From NCBI RefSeq assembly GCF_001956695.1, contig NZ_CP019070.1:2418001-2482000 (forward strand): 64,000 nucleotides of DNA, given 5' to 3'. The translations under genes were made by a program, and so were the position numbers. The first letter of the stretch is position 1, and each line of letters starts with the position of its first letter. The notes below the pieces were generated by a model. The model ran no database searches, was not told the origin of the DNA, and saw only the letters and a list, made by a program, of their open reading frames with translations. The DNA is from Poseidonibacter parvus. Its GTDB lineage: Bacteria; Campylobacterota; Campylobacteria; Campylobacterales; Arcobacteraceae. This document shows, one piece after another, positions 28,876 to 38,667 of the stretch.

Positions 28876-31224
28876 ATGAGCTTAGCTAACGACTATTTTT
28901 TACTTTACCACGGTATTACATTTGAACAAAATTTAGATGTTGAACCAATTGAAACAAATATTGATGATCAAACATATTCTATTTATGCTTTAATTTTAAG
29001 TGCTACAAGAAAAGATTATGAAAAATATATTCCACTAAACTCTTTTATTACTTTATGTAAACAGCTTAATATTAAAACACCTTCAAATATTAGTGAATTA
29101 AATCACTTACAACATAATATTGTTGAGAGTATAAAAGTTAATAAATCAAAGAAAAATATTGATACTTTACATGATTCATTTGAATATCTTAAAAGTAATT
29201 CTATTTTGAATCATGAAAATTATGACAAATTAGTTTCTTTATTCGATTACCAAGAATTAAATATAAATGAAGAAGAAATAGAAGAAATATCTACACCAAT
29301 TATTGAAAATAAATCTTCATTTAAAGATTTAAAAAGTCTATTAGAAAATATCATTATTGAATTAAAAACAAATGCCTCAAATGAAGAAATTAAAAATGAA
29401 CTTAATGAAGTTGATTCATACTTAAATAACCAAAAATTCTCAATTGGAATTACAGGTGTTATGAATGCTGGTAAATCTACAATGTTAAATGCTTTAATGG
29501 GAAAAGAAATATTAGGAAGTGCAGTTGTACCTGAAACAGCAAACTTAACAATAGTAAAACATAATGAAACTGAGAAAGCAAAAGTTTTTTATTGGAATCA
29601 AGCTGAATGGGATAGAATAGAAAAATCAGCAACACAACTTGAATCTATGAGAGCTTATGTAAATGAGACAAAAGAGATTTTTGGCGATACATTAAGCTCT
29701 TATGTAAAAAAAGAATCTAGATTTGATGAAGTTGATATAAATGATTTATCTTCATATACATCAGCTGAAGCTGAAGGTAAAAAATGTAACTTAGTTAAAT
29801 ATGTAGAATTAGGTTCTAACCTTGATTTTTTAAGAGATGGTATTGAAATTGTTGATACTCCAGGACTTGATGATCCTGTTATTCAAAGAGAAGAAATCAC
29901 AAAAGAGTATGTATCTGCTTGTGATATGATGTTACATTTAATGAATGTATCTCAAAGTGCAACTCTAAAAGATGTTGAATTTATTATTGATGCACTTTTA
30001 TATCAAAATATTTCCAAACTTTTAGTTGTAATTACAAGAGCGGATACTGTTTCGAAAGAACAACTTGAAGAAGTAATTGAATATACAAAAACGTCAATCA
30101 AAAGACAACTAAAAGCACAAAATAAAGACTCACAACTTGACTATATTTTAAAAACAATAAAATTCATACCAATTTCAGGGAAAATGGCATTACTACATAG
30201 AACAGGAAGAGAACAAGAAGCACTAGATGCAGGATTTAGTATTGAAGATACAGGAATTCTTGAAATTGAAGAATATTTAAATGAAACGCTATTTGGTTCA
30301 AACTCACAAAAAGGTGAGCTAATTATCCAATCTGGAAAATCACAAATTCTTAAAACTATAGAAAAAGAAAATCTGAGTTTAAATTATGAGTTACAACTCT
30401 TATCAAAATCTAAAGATGAATTAGAGAATGAACTTGATATGTTTAACAAGAAAAAAGCAGTAAATGGAAGAATGTTTACAGCTATGAGTGAAGATATTAC
30501 TTATTATAAAAATGATGCAAATAGTTATATAGAATCTCTTGAGACTTTTCTAGAGAGTGAATTAATAGATTTACAAACAGTAATCAAACAAAGAGTTATT
30601 TCTGATGTTAGATATTCATTTGAGAAAACGAAAAAAAGACCAGAAAATTCTAGAATTAAAGTAATAGTAGAAACAGCAATAAAAGACGGAATAATTGATG
30701 TAATTAGAGATTATAGATATAAATTTATTAAAAAATCTCAAACAATTGGTGAACAATGTGAACAAAAATATCATGACTTTGGTTTTTCAATTGGACATAA
30801 AAATGATAACTTTGATGCAAGAGGTTTCTTTCAAGATGATTTTAAAGCAGGTTTCTTAACATCAAGTAATGAAGTACTTATTTCACAAATTGTTAATGCT
30901 GTATCAGTATCAAAAGCCAACAAGTTAAATGAATTAGATAGAGAGATTGAAGGATTTATTAAAAGTGAATTTTCAAGTATTGAAACAGATATAAAAGCAA
31001 AAGCAAAAAAAGTATCAAAAGTATTAATTGAATCTTTCTTTGAAACTTTAAATGCACCATTAAAAACAGTTGAACAAAAAATGATTAATGATGAAAAAAT
31101 CATTCAAAATCAAATAGCTTCATTTGAAAATAATGATGAAAATAGAGCTGCCTTATCAATAGAAATACACAAAAAAATCAAAAAACTTAATGCAACAAGT
31201 AATAATATTAAAGGACTTAACTAA
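28876..31224 (+). CDS. bacterial dynamin-like GTPase, first of a pair
   Basis: A 782-residue large GTPase. An N-terminal extension of about 150 residues precedes the GTPase domain: G1 GVMNAGKST (194-202), G3 DTPGLDD (about 328-334) and G4 TRAD (about 387). Long helical regions follow (about 480-782), the stalk of dynamins. The position directly after frdCAB and before a second dynamin matches Campylobacter jejuni Cj0411/Cj0412, whose products were shown to form a heterotetramer that tethers membranes. Bacterial dynamins remodel or protect membranes; the exact role here is unknown. It overlaps the next gene by one base. Confidence 0.88.
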   Translation: MSLANDYFLLYHGITFEQNLDVEPIETNIDDQTYSIYALILSATRKDYEKYIPLNSFITLCKQLNIKTPSNISELNHLQHNIVESIKVNKSKKNIDTLHDSFEYLKSNSILNHENYDKLVSLFDYQELNINEEEIEEISTPIIENKSSFKDLKSLLENIIIELKTNASNEEIKNELNEVDSYLNNQKFSIGITGVMNAGKSTMLNALMGKEILGSAVVPETANLTIVKHNETEKAKVFYWNQAEWDRIEKSATQLESMRAYVNETKEIFGDTLSSYVKKESRFDEVDINDLSSYTSAEAEGKKCNLVKYVELGSNLDFLRDGIEIVDTPGLDDPVIQREEITKEYVSACDMMLHLMNVSQSATLKDVEFIIDALLYQNISKLLVVITRADTVSKEQLEEVIEYTKTSIKRQLKAQNKDSQLDYILKTIKFIPISGKMALLHRTGREQEALDAGFSIEDTGILEIEEYLNETLFGSNSQKGELIIQSGKSQILKTIEKENLSLNYELQLLSKSKDELENELDMFNKKKAVNGRMFTAMSEDITYYKNDANSYIESLETFLESELIDLQTVIKQRVISDVRYSFEKTKKRPENSRIKVIVETAIKDGIIDVIRDYRYKFIKKSQTIGEQCEQKYHDFGFSIGHKNDNFDARGFFQDDFKAGFLTSSNEVLISQIVNAVSVSKANKLNELDREIEGFIKSEFSSIETDIKAKAKKVSKVLIESFFETLNAPLKTVEQKMINDEKIIQNQIASFENNDENRAALSIEIHKKIKKLNATSNNIKGLN

Positions 31225-33257
31225 TGAGTGCAAATATCAAAATATTAGAAAGTTTTATTAATGAATATAAAGAAGCTTATACTGAAAAAGAAATAGTTTA
31301 TGAAAATACTCTTGTTGGTGATATTAAAAAAATTCAAGATAAATTACTTGATGAAAAGTTTTTACCTTCATCTCAATTAGTAAATATCTTAAATAAGCAA
31401 ATAAGACGTGCAAGATTTCCAATGGAAGTTGCAATTACTGGACAATTTTCAGCAGGTAAATCAACTTTTCTAAATGCCCTACTTTCAAGAAATATCCTTC
31501 CAACAGGAATTACTCCTGTTACATCTAAAGTAAACTTTATAAATTATGGAGAAGAGTATAAATTAAAAATTACTTACTATTCTGGAGCTCAAGAATACGC
31601 TCCTATTGAAGCGATTTCTGATTTTACAGATCAAAGACAAGATGAAATGAAAGATATCAAATATCTTACATTATATGCACCTATGGATATTTTAAAAGAA
31701 ATATCATTTGTAGATACTCCAGGACTTAATTCTCAATCCCAAGGTGATACAGATACAACAAGAAGTGTATTAAGAGATGTAGGTGGAATTATATGGCTGA
31801 CACTTATTGATAATGCAGGGAAATTATCTGAAGCAGAAGTATTAGAAGAGTATATGGAACACTTTAAGGAAAAATCTTTATGTGTATTAAACCAAAAAGA
31901 TAAGTTCACGCCTGAACAAGTTGAAACTACGACAAAATATGTATCAGAAAAATTTGGTAAATATTTTTCTCAAGTAACACCAATTTCAGCCAAAATGGCA
32001 CTTGATTCAAGACAGTTACAAAAATCTGTTTTAATTGAGAATTCTGTAGATTCAATTTTAAAAGAATTCAAAAAAGATTTAAATGAAAATATGGATGATA
32101 ATTCACTTGAATTCTTCAAAAGCAAATATGATAATTTTCAAAAAAATATAAAAGAAATTAAACAAAAAGATGTTTCTTCAAACTTAAAGCTATTAGAAGA
32201 ATCAAATATTCAAGATGTTTTAGACTTCATAGAAAATACTATTAGACCACAAGCAGAAGAATCAAAAGAGTATGCAATTAAAAAAGATTTAAAAGGTGTT
32301 TGTGATATTCTAGAAAAAGAATACCAAACTATTATTGGTGTTTATGATGCACTTGAAGAAGTATTAAAATCATGTGAAGAACATGTGCTTGAATCATTTA
32401 ATACTATTCATAAAAAATATTCTCAAGAGCTTTTTACTATTTATAATTCGCTTGAAGCAATTATGGAAAAAATTGCACATGAAACATATAAAAATATTAA
32501 AAGAAAAAAATCTCATAGATTTGAAGAATCAAAAGGTTCATTTTTAAAAAGTGATAAAATTCAGAAATTTGAATATGAAACATTCTGGATTGACTCTGAT
32601 AATGTATATAAAAGCTTATTTTATGATGACCAAACAATTGATAAAATGTTTAAAAGGTCAATAAAATTACTTAAAAACATTGAAATAGATACAGTTGAAG
32701 CCTTTAGAGTTGTATATAGACATATTCATTCTGAAGTTGAGAAATGGCAAGAACCTTATGAGCTTATAAAAAAACACAGAGAGATTGCTTCAGATACTGA
32801 GTTTTCAAATACAAGACACTTTGCAGCAAAAGTTTATGAAAATGTTTTAAGAACTTTTTATAGAGCAATTTTGGAAAACATTTCAGCACTTAGAAAAAAG
32901 TTTGCTTATTTTAATGGTGCATTATCATATTCATATATCCAAACAACACAAGCAACTATTTCACATTTTGAGCAACAAATTGCAGAATCAGAAGAGTTAT
33001 TTAAAAAAGAACCTACAAGATTTGCAGTACAACATCCAAGAGAAGATGAAATTCTTACAAAACTAAAAGCAAATTTTGGTTTTGAAAAAATTGAAGACTT
33101 TTTAACTTCAAAGAGAAACTATTTATTTAAAATTACTAAATACTCAAAAGAACAATATTTAGAATTAAATGAAGATAGAATTGCTTTTGTAAATTCTAAA
33201 AAAGAAGAGTATGTAGATAAAATAGAAGATTTACAAAAGATTAAAGAAGAAATCTAA
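31224..33257 (+). CDS. bacterial dynamin-like GTPase, second of a pair
   Basis: A 677-residue dynamin-like protein, different in sequence from its upstream partner. The GTPase motifs are G1 GQFSAGKST (73-81), G3 DTPGLNSQSQGD (about 165-176) and G4 NQKD (about 222). Most of the rest is helical. Start codon overlaps the partner's stop by one base, which supports a hetero-oligomer as in C. jejuni DLP1/DLP2. Intact nucleotide motifs suggest both partners bind GTP. The stop is immediately followed by the TTG start of the next gene. Confidence 0.88.
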   Translation: MSANIKILESFINEYKEAYTEKEIVYENTLVGDIKKIQDKLLDEKFLPSSQLVNILNKQIRRARFPMEVAITGQFSAGKSTFLNALLSRNILPTGITPVTSKVNFINYGEEYKLKITYYSGAQEYAPIEAISDFTDQRQDEMKDIKYLTLYAPMDILKEISFVDTPGLNSQSQGDTDTTRSVLRDVGGIIWLTLIDNAGKLSEAEVLEEYMEHFKEKSLCVLNQKDKFTPEQVETTTKYVSEKFGKYFSQVTPISAKMALDSRQLQKSVLIENSVDSILKEFKKDLNENMDDNSLEFFKSKYDNFQKNIKEIKQKDVSSNLKLLEESNIQDVLDFIENTIRPQAEESKEYAIKKDLKGVCDILEKEYQTIIGVYDALEEVLKSCEEHVLESFNTIHKKYSQELFTIYNSLEAIMEKIAHETYKNIKRKKSHRFEESKGSFLKSDKIQKFEYETFWIDSDNVYKSLFYDDQTIDKMFKRSIKLLKNIEIDTVEAFRVVYRHIHSEVEKWQEPYELIKKHREIASDTEFSNTRHFAAKVYENVLRTFYRAILENISALRKKFAYFNGALSYSYIQTTQATISHFEQQIAESEELFKKEPTRFAVQHPREDEILTKLKANFGFEKIEDFLTSKRNYLFKITKYSKEQYLELNEDRIAFVNSKKEEYVDKIEDLQKIKEEI

Positions 33258-34430
33258 TTGAAAATATTTTTATTTTTAACTTTCTTTGTATTAATAAATC
33301 TAAATGCAAATGAAAATAAACTTGATACAAAATTTTTTGGGACCTTAGGTGGAGTTTATAATGACAACAGTGCTTATAAATTCACAAGAGGTGCTCATTC
33401 TAATGATGGCTCATCTAATGATTTAAATCTCTATGTAGATAGTATTCTAGGTCTACAATCAACATACAAACTTAACGATAACTTTTCTGTAATAGCACAA
33501 GGAATTGTAAATAAAAATGATAAAGGTAATGTAAAAGCAAAAATTAATTCAGCTTACTTAAAATATGATTCAAATGAAAATATAAGCTTTAAAATCGGTC
33601 GAATTAAATTGCCTTACTACAAGAATTCTGATAATAATGATATTGGATTCTCAAAGCTTATGATTAGAGAACCTATTTCTGTTTATGGACAAATGCCTCT
33701 TGATACATATAATGGAATAGAGTTTATTTATTCTAATATTATAAACAAATATTTTTATACAATTCAAGGAAACTATGGGCAAGAAAAATTTGATGTTCCT
33801 ATTCAAACAATGGATCAAGTATTTGAAAATGAGTTAAAAGAGATAAAAGCCTTGAACTTTACATTTGGAAATGATGTAATTGAAGCTAGAGCCTCTTATT
33901 TGTATGGGAAAATTTCTACAAATAATCAAATATTAGATTCAATATTTTCAAATGTATCAAAAGAATTAGCACAAAAATATGAAATGAAAGATAAAAAAGC
34001 ACAATATTTCGGTTTAGGAGTATTTGTTGATTACAATAATTTTATTTTCTCAAGTGAGTATGGAAAAAGAAAAGTTGATTCATTTTACTTAGATACTCAT
34101 GGTTTTTATACAACTTTGGGATATAGATTTGGTTCAATAATTCCATATATCTCTTATGAAAAAGTAATGATGACTAAAGACACTTCGCTGAATACAGGTA
34201 ATACAATTGCTAACAAACAATTAGATTATTTAGTTGAAATCCAAAATGTTGCACAAAGTTCAAGTACAATAGGATTTAAATATAACATAAATAAAAATTT
34301 AGATTTTAAGTTTGAATATCAAAGAGTAAAACCAAAGGGAAATCATGGTGGATTTAACCTAGAAGCAGAAGATCCATATACAAACTCAAATTCAAATATC
34401 TATTCTTTTGTAATAGATTTTGTGTTTTAG
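33258..34430 (+). CDS. predicted outer-membrane beta-barrel (porin-like) protein
   Basis: A 390-residue protein beginning with a signal peptide (KIFLFLTFFVLINLNA). The mature part has alternating hydrophobic and polar strands and many glycine/aromatic turns (FGTLGGVYNDN, FKIGRIKLPYY, FYTTLGYRFGSIIPYISY), and ends in ...SFVIDFVF, a typical barrel C-terminal signal ending in Phe. The start is a TTG at 33258, directly after the dynamin stop; the signal peptide fixes it. I do not recognise the family. The order with a small binding protein and a histidine kinase is suggestive of a sensory or uptake module. Confidence 0.7.
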   Translation: MKIFLFLTFFVLINLNANENKLDTKFFGTLGGVYNDNSAYKFTRGAHSNDGSSNDLNLYVDSILGLQSTYKLNDNFSVIAQGIVNKNDKGNVKAKINSAYLKYDSNENISFKIGRIKLPYYKNSDNNDIGFSKLMIREPISVYGQMPLDTYNGIEFIYSNIINKYFYTIQGNYGQEKFDVPIQTMDQVFENELKEIKALNFTFGNDVIEARASYLYGKISTNNQILDSIFSNVSKELAQKYEMKDKKAQYFGLGVFVDYNNFIFSSEYGKRKVDSFYLDTHGFYTTLGYRFGSIIPYISYEKVMMTKDTSLNTGNTIANKQLDYLVEIQNVAQSSSTIGFKYNINKNLDFKFEYQRVKPKGNHGGFNLEAEDPYTNSNSNIYSFVIDFVF

Positions 34431-34440
34431 GAGCTGTTAG

Positions 34441-34839
34441 ATGAAAATATTCACACTTCTATTTATTTTTATATTTACTACTTATCTTCAAGCACAAATC
34501 GTACTTGTTACAAATAAGAAATCAGATATAAATCATTTAACAAAAGAATCAATCAAATACTTGTATCTAGCAAAAGTAAGTAAAATTGCAGGAATAAAAA
34601 TTAAACCCTTGCGTACTAATAATATGATATTACATAAAGAATTCATTAATGAAATCATTGATAAAGATATTCATCAATACAGAAGTTATTGGGCAAGACT
34701 TGTATTTACAGGAAGAAAAGCTATTCCACAAAGATTAAATAAAGAAGAAATTAGACAAGCGTTAAAAGAACTAAATACTATTATGTATATTAATAAAAAA
34801 GACATGAATACAAATTGGAAGATTATTTATGAGAAATAG
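34441..34839 (+). CDS. small periplasmic solute-binding-like protein (PstS-like fold fragment)
   Basis: A 132-residue exported protein. The signal peptide ends about residue 18 (YLQA). The rest (VLVTNKKSDINHLTKESIKYLYLAK, then YWARLVFTGRKAIPQRL) resembles the short proteins often annotated as phosphate ABC substrate-binding, which contain about one lobe of a type 2 periplasmic-binding fold. No permease or ATPase is nearby, so transport is unlikely. A ligand-sensing role for the following histidine kinase is plausible. The genes overlap by 11 bases. Confidence 0.65.
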   Translation: MKIFTLLFIFIFTTYLQAQIVLVTNKKSDINHLTKESIKYLYLAKVSKIAGIKIKPLRTNNMILHKEFINEIIDKDIHQYRSYWARLVFTGRKAIPQRLNKEEIRQALKELNTIMYINKKDMNTNWKIIYEK

Positions 34840-36310
34840 TATTAACTTTTTAAGTAACTTTGTTAAATATTATAACTCCTTATCTATTTTAAAAAAATTT
34901 CTTATACCTTCATTACTTGGATTTATGTTTTTTTTACTTTTTTATATCTACATATTATCAAATACAACATATATGAAAGAAAAAATTCATGAAATAAATA
35001 CACAAACAATTCCTTTGTATGAAACTATTTTTGATAATGAATTTTTATTACAAAAAATCTCACATGAGCTTCAAAGTGCAGTTTCTGCAGATGAATTGGA
35101 GTTGATTAAAGATACTGAAATTTATGCAAATAAATTTAGAAAAAACCTTGAAAGAATTAAAAAAAGTTCATCAACAAATAAATTAATTCATATTGAAAAT
35201 GCCTTTAATAACTATTATAAAGAAGCTTCAAATTTAGCAAAAGATATGATTATTAATAAAGATGATTATCTTTATTTACATAAAAAAACACAACTTGTTG
35301 TAAATAAATATAATAAACTTTTAGATCTTTTTCAAAAGTCTAGAAAAGAAATAAAAGAAGAAATAAAATTTAATGTAACATCTGTTTATTCAGTTTCAAG
35401 TGAAATTTTATTTGGTAGTAGTTTAGCTTTTACATTATGGATGATTTTATCTATTCTAGGACTTTTATATGTTTATAAAGATATGAAATCTAGAATAAAA
35501 CAAATTGTAGAAGAATCTGAAAATATTGCATCAGGAAAAGCAAATTTTCATAAAAGACTATCTTCAATCTCATCTGATGAATTAGGACTTGTTGTTAATT
35601 CTATTAATACATTTATTTCAAAATTAGAAAAGAATCATCATGAATTAGAAGATGCAAGAGATGATATTAAACGGTTTATAGCAGATACAGTTCATCAAAT
35701 AAGAACTCCTCTTTCTAGTATTTTAATTAATGCAGAAATGATAAGAGATTCACAAAAAGATGATTCTTTAACTGTATTTGTTGATTCAATTGATGCTTCT
35801 ATTAATATGCTTTCAAACTCTTATGAAGATCTATCATATGTGACATCTTATGATTCAATTCAGTACAAAGCAAATGTACTAAAATTAAGTAATTTAGTAG
35901 AAAAAAGAATAGATTTTTTTGGTACTATTTGTAAAATGAATTTAAAAGAAATTGAATCAAATATTGAAAAAAATCTTGAAACTTTTATTAATACTGTTGA
36001 ATGTGAAAGAATAATTGATAATAATATTGCAAATGCAATAAAATATGCAGATATCGAGAAACCTATTTATATCAATTTATCAAAAGTTGATTCAAGCAAT
36101 AAAATTATCTTAGAATTTAAAAGTTTCGCAAAAGAGATAAAAGACAAAAACAAAATTTTTGAAAAAAACTATAGAGAAGAAGACTCAAAAAGAGGTCTAG
36201 GACTTGGCTTAAATATTGTAAAAAACATCTGCGATAAATATAATATCTTATACAAAGCAAGTTACAATGATAATCAAAATATCTTTACTTATGTTTTTGA
36301 AGAAATTTAA
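34829..36310 (+). CDS. membrane sensor histidine kinase (orphan)
   Basis: A 493-residue kinase. Transmembrane helices at about 26-46 and 192-217 bound a helical periplasmic sensor of about 145 residues. A HAMP-like segment follows (about 218-270), then the H-box ADTVHQIRTPLSSILINAEM with the phospho-accepting His. The ATPase domain has N-box NNIANAIKYAD and G-box RGLGLGLNIVKNI. All catalytic boxes appear intact. No response regulator gene is adjacent. The 11-base overlap with the small binding-like protein suggests that protein supplies the signal. Confidence 0.85.
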   Translation: MRNSINFLSNFVKYYNSLSILKKFLIPSLLGFMFFLLFYIYILSNTTYMKEKIHEINTQTIPLYETIFDNEFLLQKISHELQSAVSADELELIKDTEIYANKFRKNLERIKKSSSTNKLIHIENAFNNYYKEASNLAKDMIINKDDYLYLHKKTQLVVNKYNKLLDLFQKSRKEIKEEIKFNVTSVYSVSSEILFGSSLAFTLWMILSILGLLYVYKDMKSRIKQIVEESENIASGKANFHKRLSSISSDELGLVVNSINTFISKLEKNHHELEDARDDIKRFIADTVHQIRTPLSSILINAEMIRDSQKDDSLTVFVDSIDASINMLSNSYEDLSYVTSYDSIQYKANVLKLSNLVEKRIDFFGTICKMNLKEIESNIEKNLETFINTVECERIIDNNIANAIKYADIEKPIYINLSKVDSSNKIILEFKSFAKEIKDKNKIFEKNYREEDSKRGLGLGLNIVKNICDKYNILYKASYNDNQNIFTYVFEEI

Positions 36311-36324
36311 AGAAAAGATTATAG

Positions 36325-36816
36325 ATGAAATATTTAGAACACTATCCACAAAATATTCAAGAGCAAATTCAAACGCTTATAAATAAGGGTAAATTAACAG
36401 ACTACTTAAAAAACAAGTATCCAAAAGAAAATACTTATAAAACAGATAAAGCATTATATTCTTACGTAATGGAATATAAAAATGAATATTTTAAAAAGTA
36501 TCAACTTTCAAAAGTAATTTATGATGGAAAAATAAATGTTATAAATAATGCATTAGGTTTACATACAATTATTTCAAGAGTTCAAGGTAGTAAGTTAAAA
36601 TCAAAAAATGAAATACGTGTTGCTTCAATTTTTAAGAATGCACCTATTAAATTTTTGGAAATGATTGTAGTTCATGAATTATCACATTTAAAAGAGAAAG
36701 AACATAATAAAGCTTTTTACAATTTATGTACTTTTATTCAAGATGATTATCATCAAATTGAGTTTGATTTGAGAGTTTATTTGTTACATTTAGATTTATA
36801 TGGAAAACTTTATTAA
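36325..36816 (+). CDS. YgjP-type metallopeptidase (DUF45/WLM-like)
   Basis: A 163-residue protein with a zinc motif HELSH (117-121) and His127 in KEKEHNKAFY as a likely third ligand, the pattern of YgjP/DUF45 proteins related to SprT and M48 peptidases. A ribosome site AAAGA precedes the ATG, 14 bases after the kinase. Substrate unknown. It may be only a passenger in this operon. Confidence 0.8.
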   Translation: MKYLEHYPQNIQEQIQTLINKGKLTDYLKNKYPKENTYKTDKALYSYVMEYKNEYFKKYQLSKVIYDGKINVINNALGLHTIISRVQGSKLKSKNEIRVASIFKNAPIKFLEMIVVHELSHLKEKEHNKAFYNLCTFIQDDYHQIEFDLRVYLLHLDLYGKLY

Positions 36817-36846
36817 GCTTTCCATATAAGATTTATTTTATTAATT

Positions 36847-38421
36847 TTATTTTTCTAGTTCAACTATATTTAAATAGTTTCTAAAAGAGTCTTGCCCTAA
36901 GTTATCAGTTTTATATGAAGCAATTAAATCACTTACAAACCCAACAAGTTTTGAAGCTTCAACTTTTACGCCGCTTTTATGAGCAATTCTACTTCCATTA
37001 GCACCATGAAGTTGTCCACCTAATAAAACATCGTAACCTTCAACTCTTTTTCCTTCTTCATCTCTAACTTTAGTTCCAACAAAACCAATATCAGAAATTT
37101 GTGGATGAGAACATCCATTTCCACATCCTGAAATTGCAATCATCACACTTTCATTAAAGTCTGGATTTTTCTCTTCTAATTCAAGTACAACTTTTTTAGC
37201 ATACTCTTTTGTCTCTGTAATTCCAAACTTACAGAACTCTCTTCCTGTACATGATTGTAGTCTTGCTCTAAAAGTTGATGGCTCATATGGATAACCTAAG
37301 TCTTTAATTTCATTTGCTAAATTTAAAGCATCTTCATCTTTAATTCCATAAATTATGAAGTTTTGAGTAGAAGTTAAAGCCATTCCACCCGCATTATATT
37401 TTTTACAAATATCACTTATTAATTTGAAATCATTTCCATCAACTCTTCCTGAGTTAGTTGCAAACTCTACGAAAGATTCACCTTCTTGCTTAGATTTATT
37501 AATACCAAAATGGTTTCTATTTTCTAAAGGTGTAATTGTTGGTTCTTCTAAACCATCTTGTAACTCATAACCAATTACTTTTTCAATTTCATCAACAAAC
37601 TTTTCTAAACCCCACTCATTTACTAAGTGTCGAACTCTTGCTTTATTTCTATTTGCTCTATTTCCATAATCTCTAAAGATTTCAGCACATGCAACAGCAA
37701 CATCTTTAACTTGTTCTGGTTTCACATATTTATTAGCTCTTAATGCAATTTGCTTAGATTTTGAAAGACCACCTGCAAGTGTTAAATCAAATAATACCTC
37801 ACCATTTTCATCTTTAAATGCTGCAAATGCAACATCTTGAATTTCATGTGCAGCTGCGTGTTTTGAACATCCAGAAATTCCAATTTTATATTTTCTAGGG
37901 AAATTACAGAATCTATCTTCATTTTCATCAAAATAAGTATCAACTTCTCGAGCTAGAATACTTGCATCAATAATTTCATCAGCATCAATCCCACCAACTG
38001 GTGAAGTCATGATTGGTCTTGGACCATCTCCTGATGCCATTCTTGAAGTTAATCCAACAGATTCTAAAAGTTTGAAGATCTTTGGAATATCTTTTATTTG
38101 AATATAGTGAAATTGGATATTTTGTCTATCTGTCATATCAACTAAACCTTGCGCATATTCAAGTCCAATAATTGACATTACTTCTAACTGTGCTAAATTC
38201 ATTTTAGTATCAGTTAATTTAATTCTTTTCATAAAGTATTTTTTATCTTCAGTTTCATCTGCATTAATATGTGGATACATACCATACCATTTTAATAAAC
38301 CTATATATTCATCACTTAAAGGAATACCTTCTTGTGCCTCTTTATACATATCTTCAACAACTTTTAAAGGATTCCTAGATGCTTTTAACTGCTCTACTGC
38401 TGATAATTCTTTCTCTGCCAT
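36847..38421 (-). CDS. siroheme nitrite/sulfite reductase (ferredoxin-nitrite reductase-like)
   Basis: A 524-residue enzyme with two ferredoxin-like half domains and siroheme/[4Fe-4S] domains. The cluster ligands are C391-x5-C397 in CTGREFCKFGITETK and C433-x3-C437 in SGCGNGCSHPQ. The CTGxxFCxxxIxETK form resembles assimilatory ferredoxin-nitrite reductases more than E. coli CysI. It would reduce nitrite to ammonium or sulfite to sulfide in the cytoplasm with six electrons. No flavoprotein partner is adjacent, so ferredoxin is the likely donor. The divergent upstream region holds twin palindromes. Confidence 0.85.
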   Translation of the reverse strand: MAEKELSAVEQLKASRNPLKVVEDMYKEAQEGIPLSDEYIGLLKWYGMYPHINADETEDKKYFMKRIKLTDTKMNLAQLEVMSIIGLEYAQGLVDMTDRQNIQFHYIQIKDIPKIFKLLESVGLTSRMASGDGPRPIMTSPVGGIDADEIIDASILAREVDTYFDENEDRFCNFPRKYKIGISGCSKHAAAHEIQDVAFAAFKDENGEVLFDLTLAGGLSKSKQIALRANKYVKPEQVKDVAVACAEIFRDYGNRANRNKARVRHLVNEWGLEKFVDEIEKVIGYELQDGLEEPTITPLENRNHFGINKSKQEGESFVEFATNSGRVDGNDFKLISDICKKYNAGGMALTSTQNFIIYGIKDEDALNLANEIKDLGYPYEPSTFRARLQSCTGREFCKFGITETKEYAKKVVLELEEKNPDFNESVMIAISGCGNGCSHPQISDIGFVGTKVRDEEGKRVEGYDVLLGGQLHGANGSRIAHKSGVKVEASKLVGFVSDLIASYKTDNLGQDSFRNYLNIVELEK

Positions 38422-38517
38422 GCTAACTCCTATATAGTTAATAATTATATTATCTATATATTATTAATTTTAATTTTCAAAAGTATAACATATTTAATTA
38501 AAAATATCTTTAATTAA

Positions 38518-38535
38518 ATATACAAGTAAATTACT
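38518..38535. promoter_or_regulatory. candidate operator, copy 1 (nitrite reductase intergenic region)
   Basis: ATATACAAGTAAATTACT; contains the dyad AGTAA-A-TTACT. The same 18 bases recur at 38581 with one change, exactly 63 bases on (six helical turns). Confidence 0.45.
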
Positions 38536-38580
38536 CAAGATATTTAAAGCACCAATATTAAGACTATAAATATATAATTT

Positions 38581-38598
38581 ATATACAAGTAATTTACT
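38581..38598. promoter_or_regulatory. candidate operator, copy 2
   Basis: ATATACAAGTAATTTACT; dyad AGTAA-T-TTACT. The single difference from copy 1 is at the centre of the dyad, which preserves both half-sites. It lies about 48 bases upstream of the -10 of the dioxygenase gene. Confidence 0.45.
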
Positions 38599-38645
38599 AG
38601 TGTATTAACTTTTATAAAATTTGTTTTAAATGATTGCAATTAAGA

Positions 38646-38651
38646 TATAAT
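38646..38651 (+). promoter_or_regulatory. -10 element for the 2OG-Fe(II) dioxygenase gene
   Basis: TATAAT 17 bases before the ATG at 38668; a short leader then carries GAGGAAGGA as ribosome site. Confidence 0.5.
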
Positions 38652-38667
38652 TCGAGGAAGGAATAAA

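Noticed and set aside
36325-36816. YgjP-type peptidase as part of the kinase signalling module
   Set aside because: This housekeeping-like family is found in many contexts; the 14-base spacing alone does not support a shared role.
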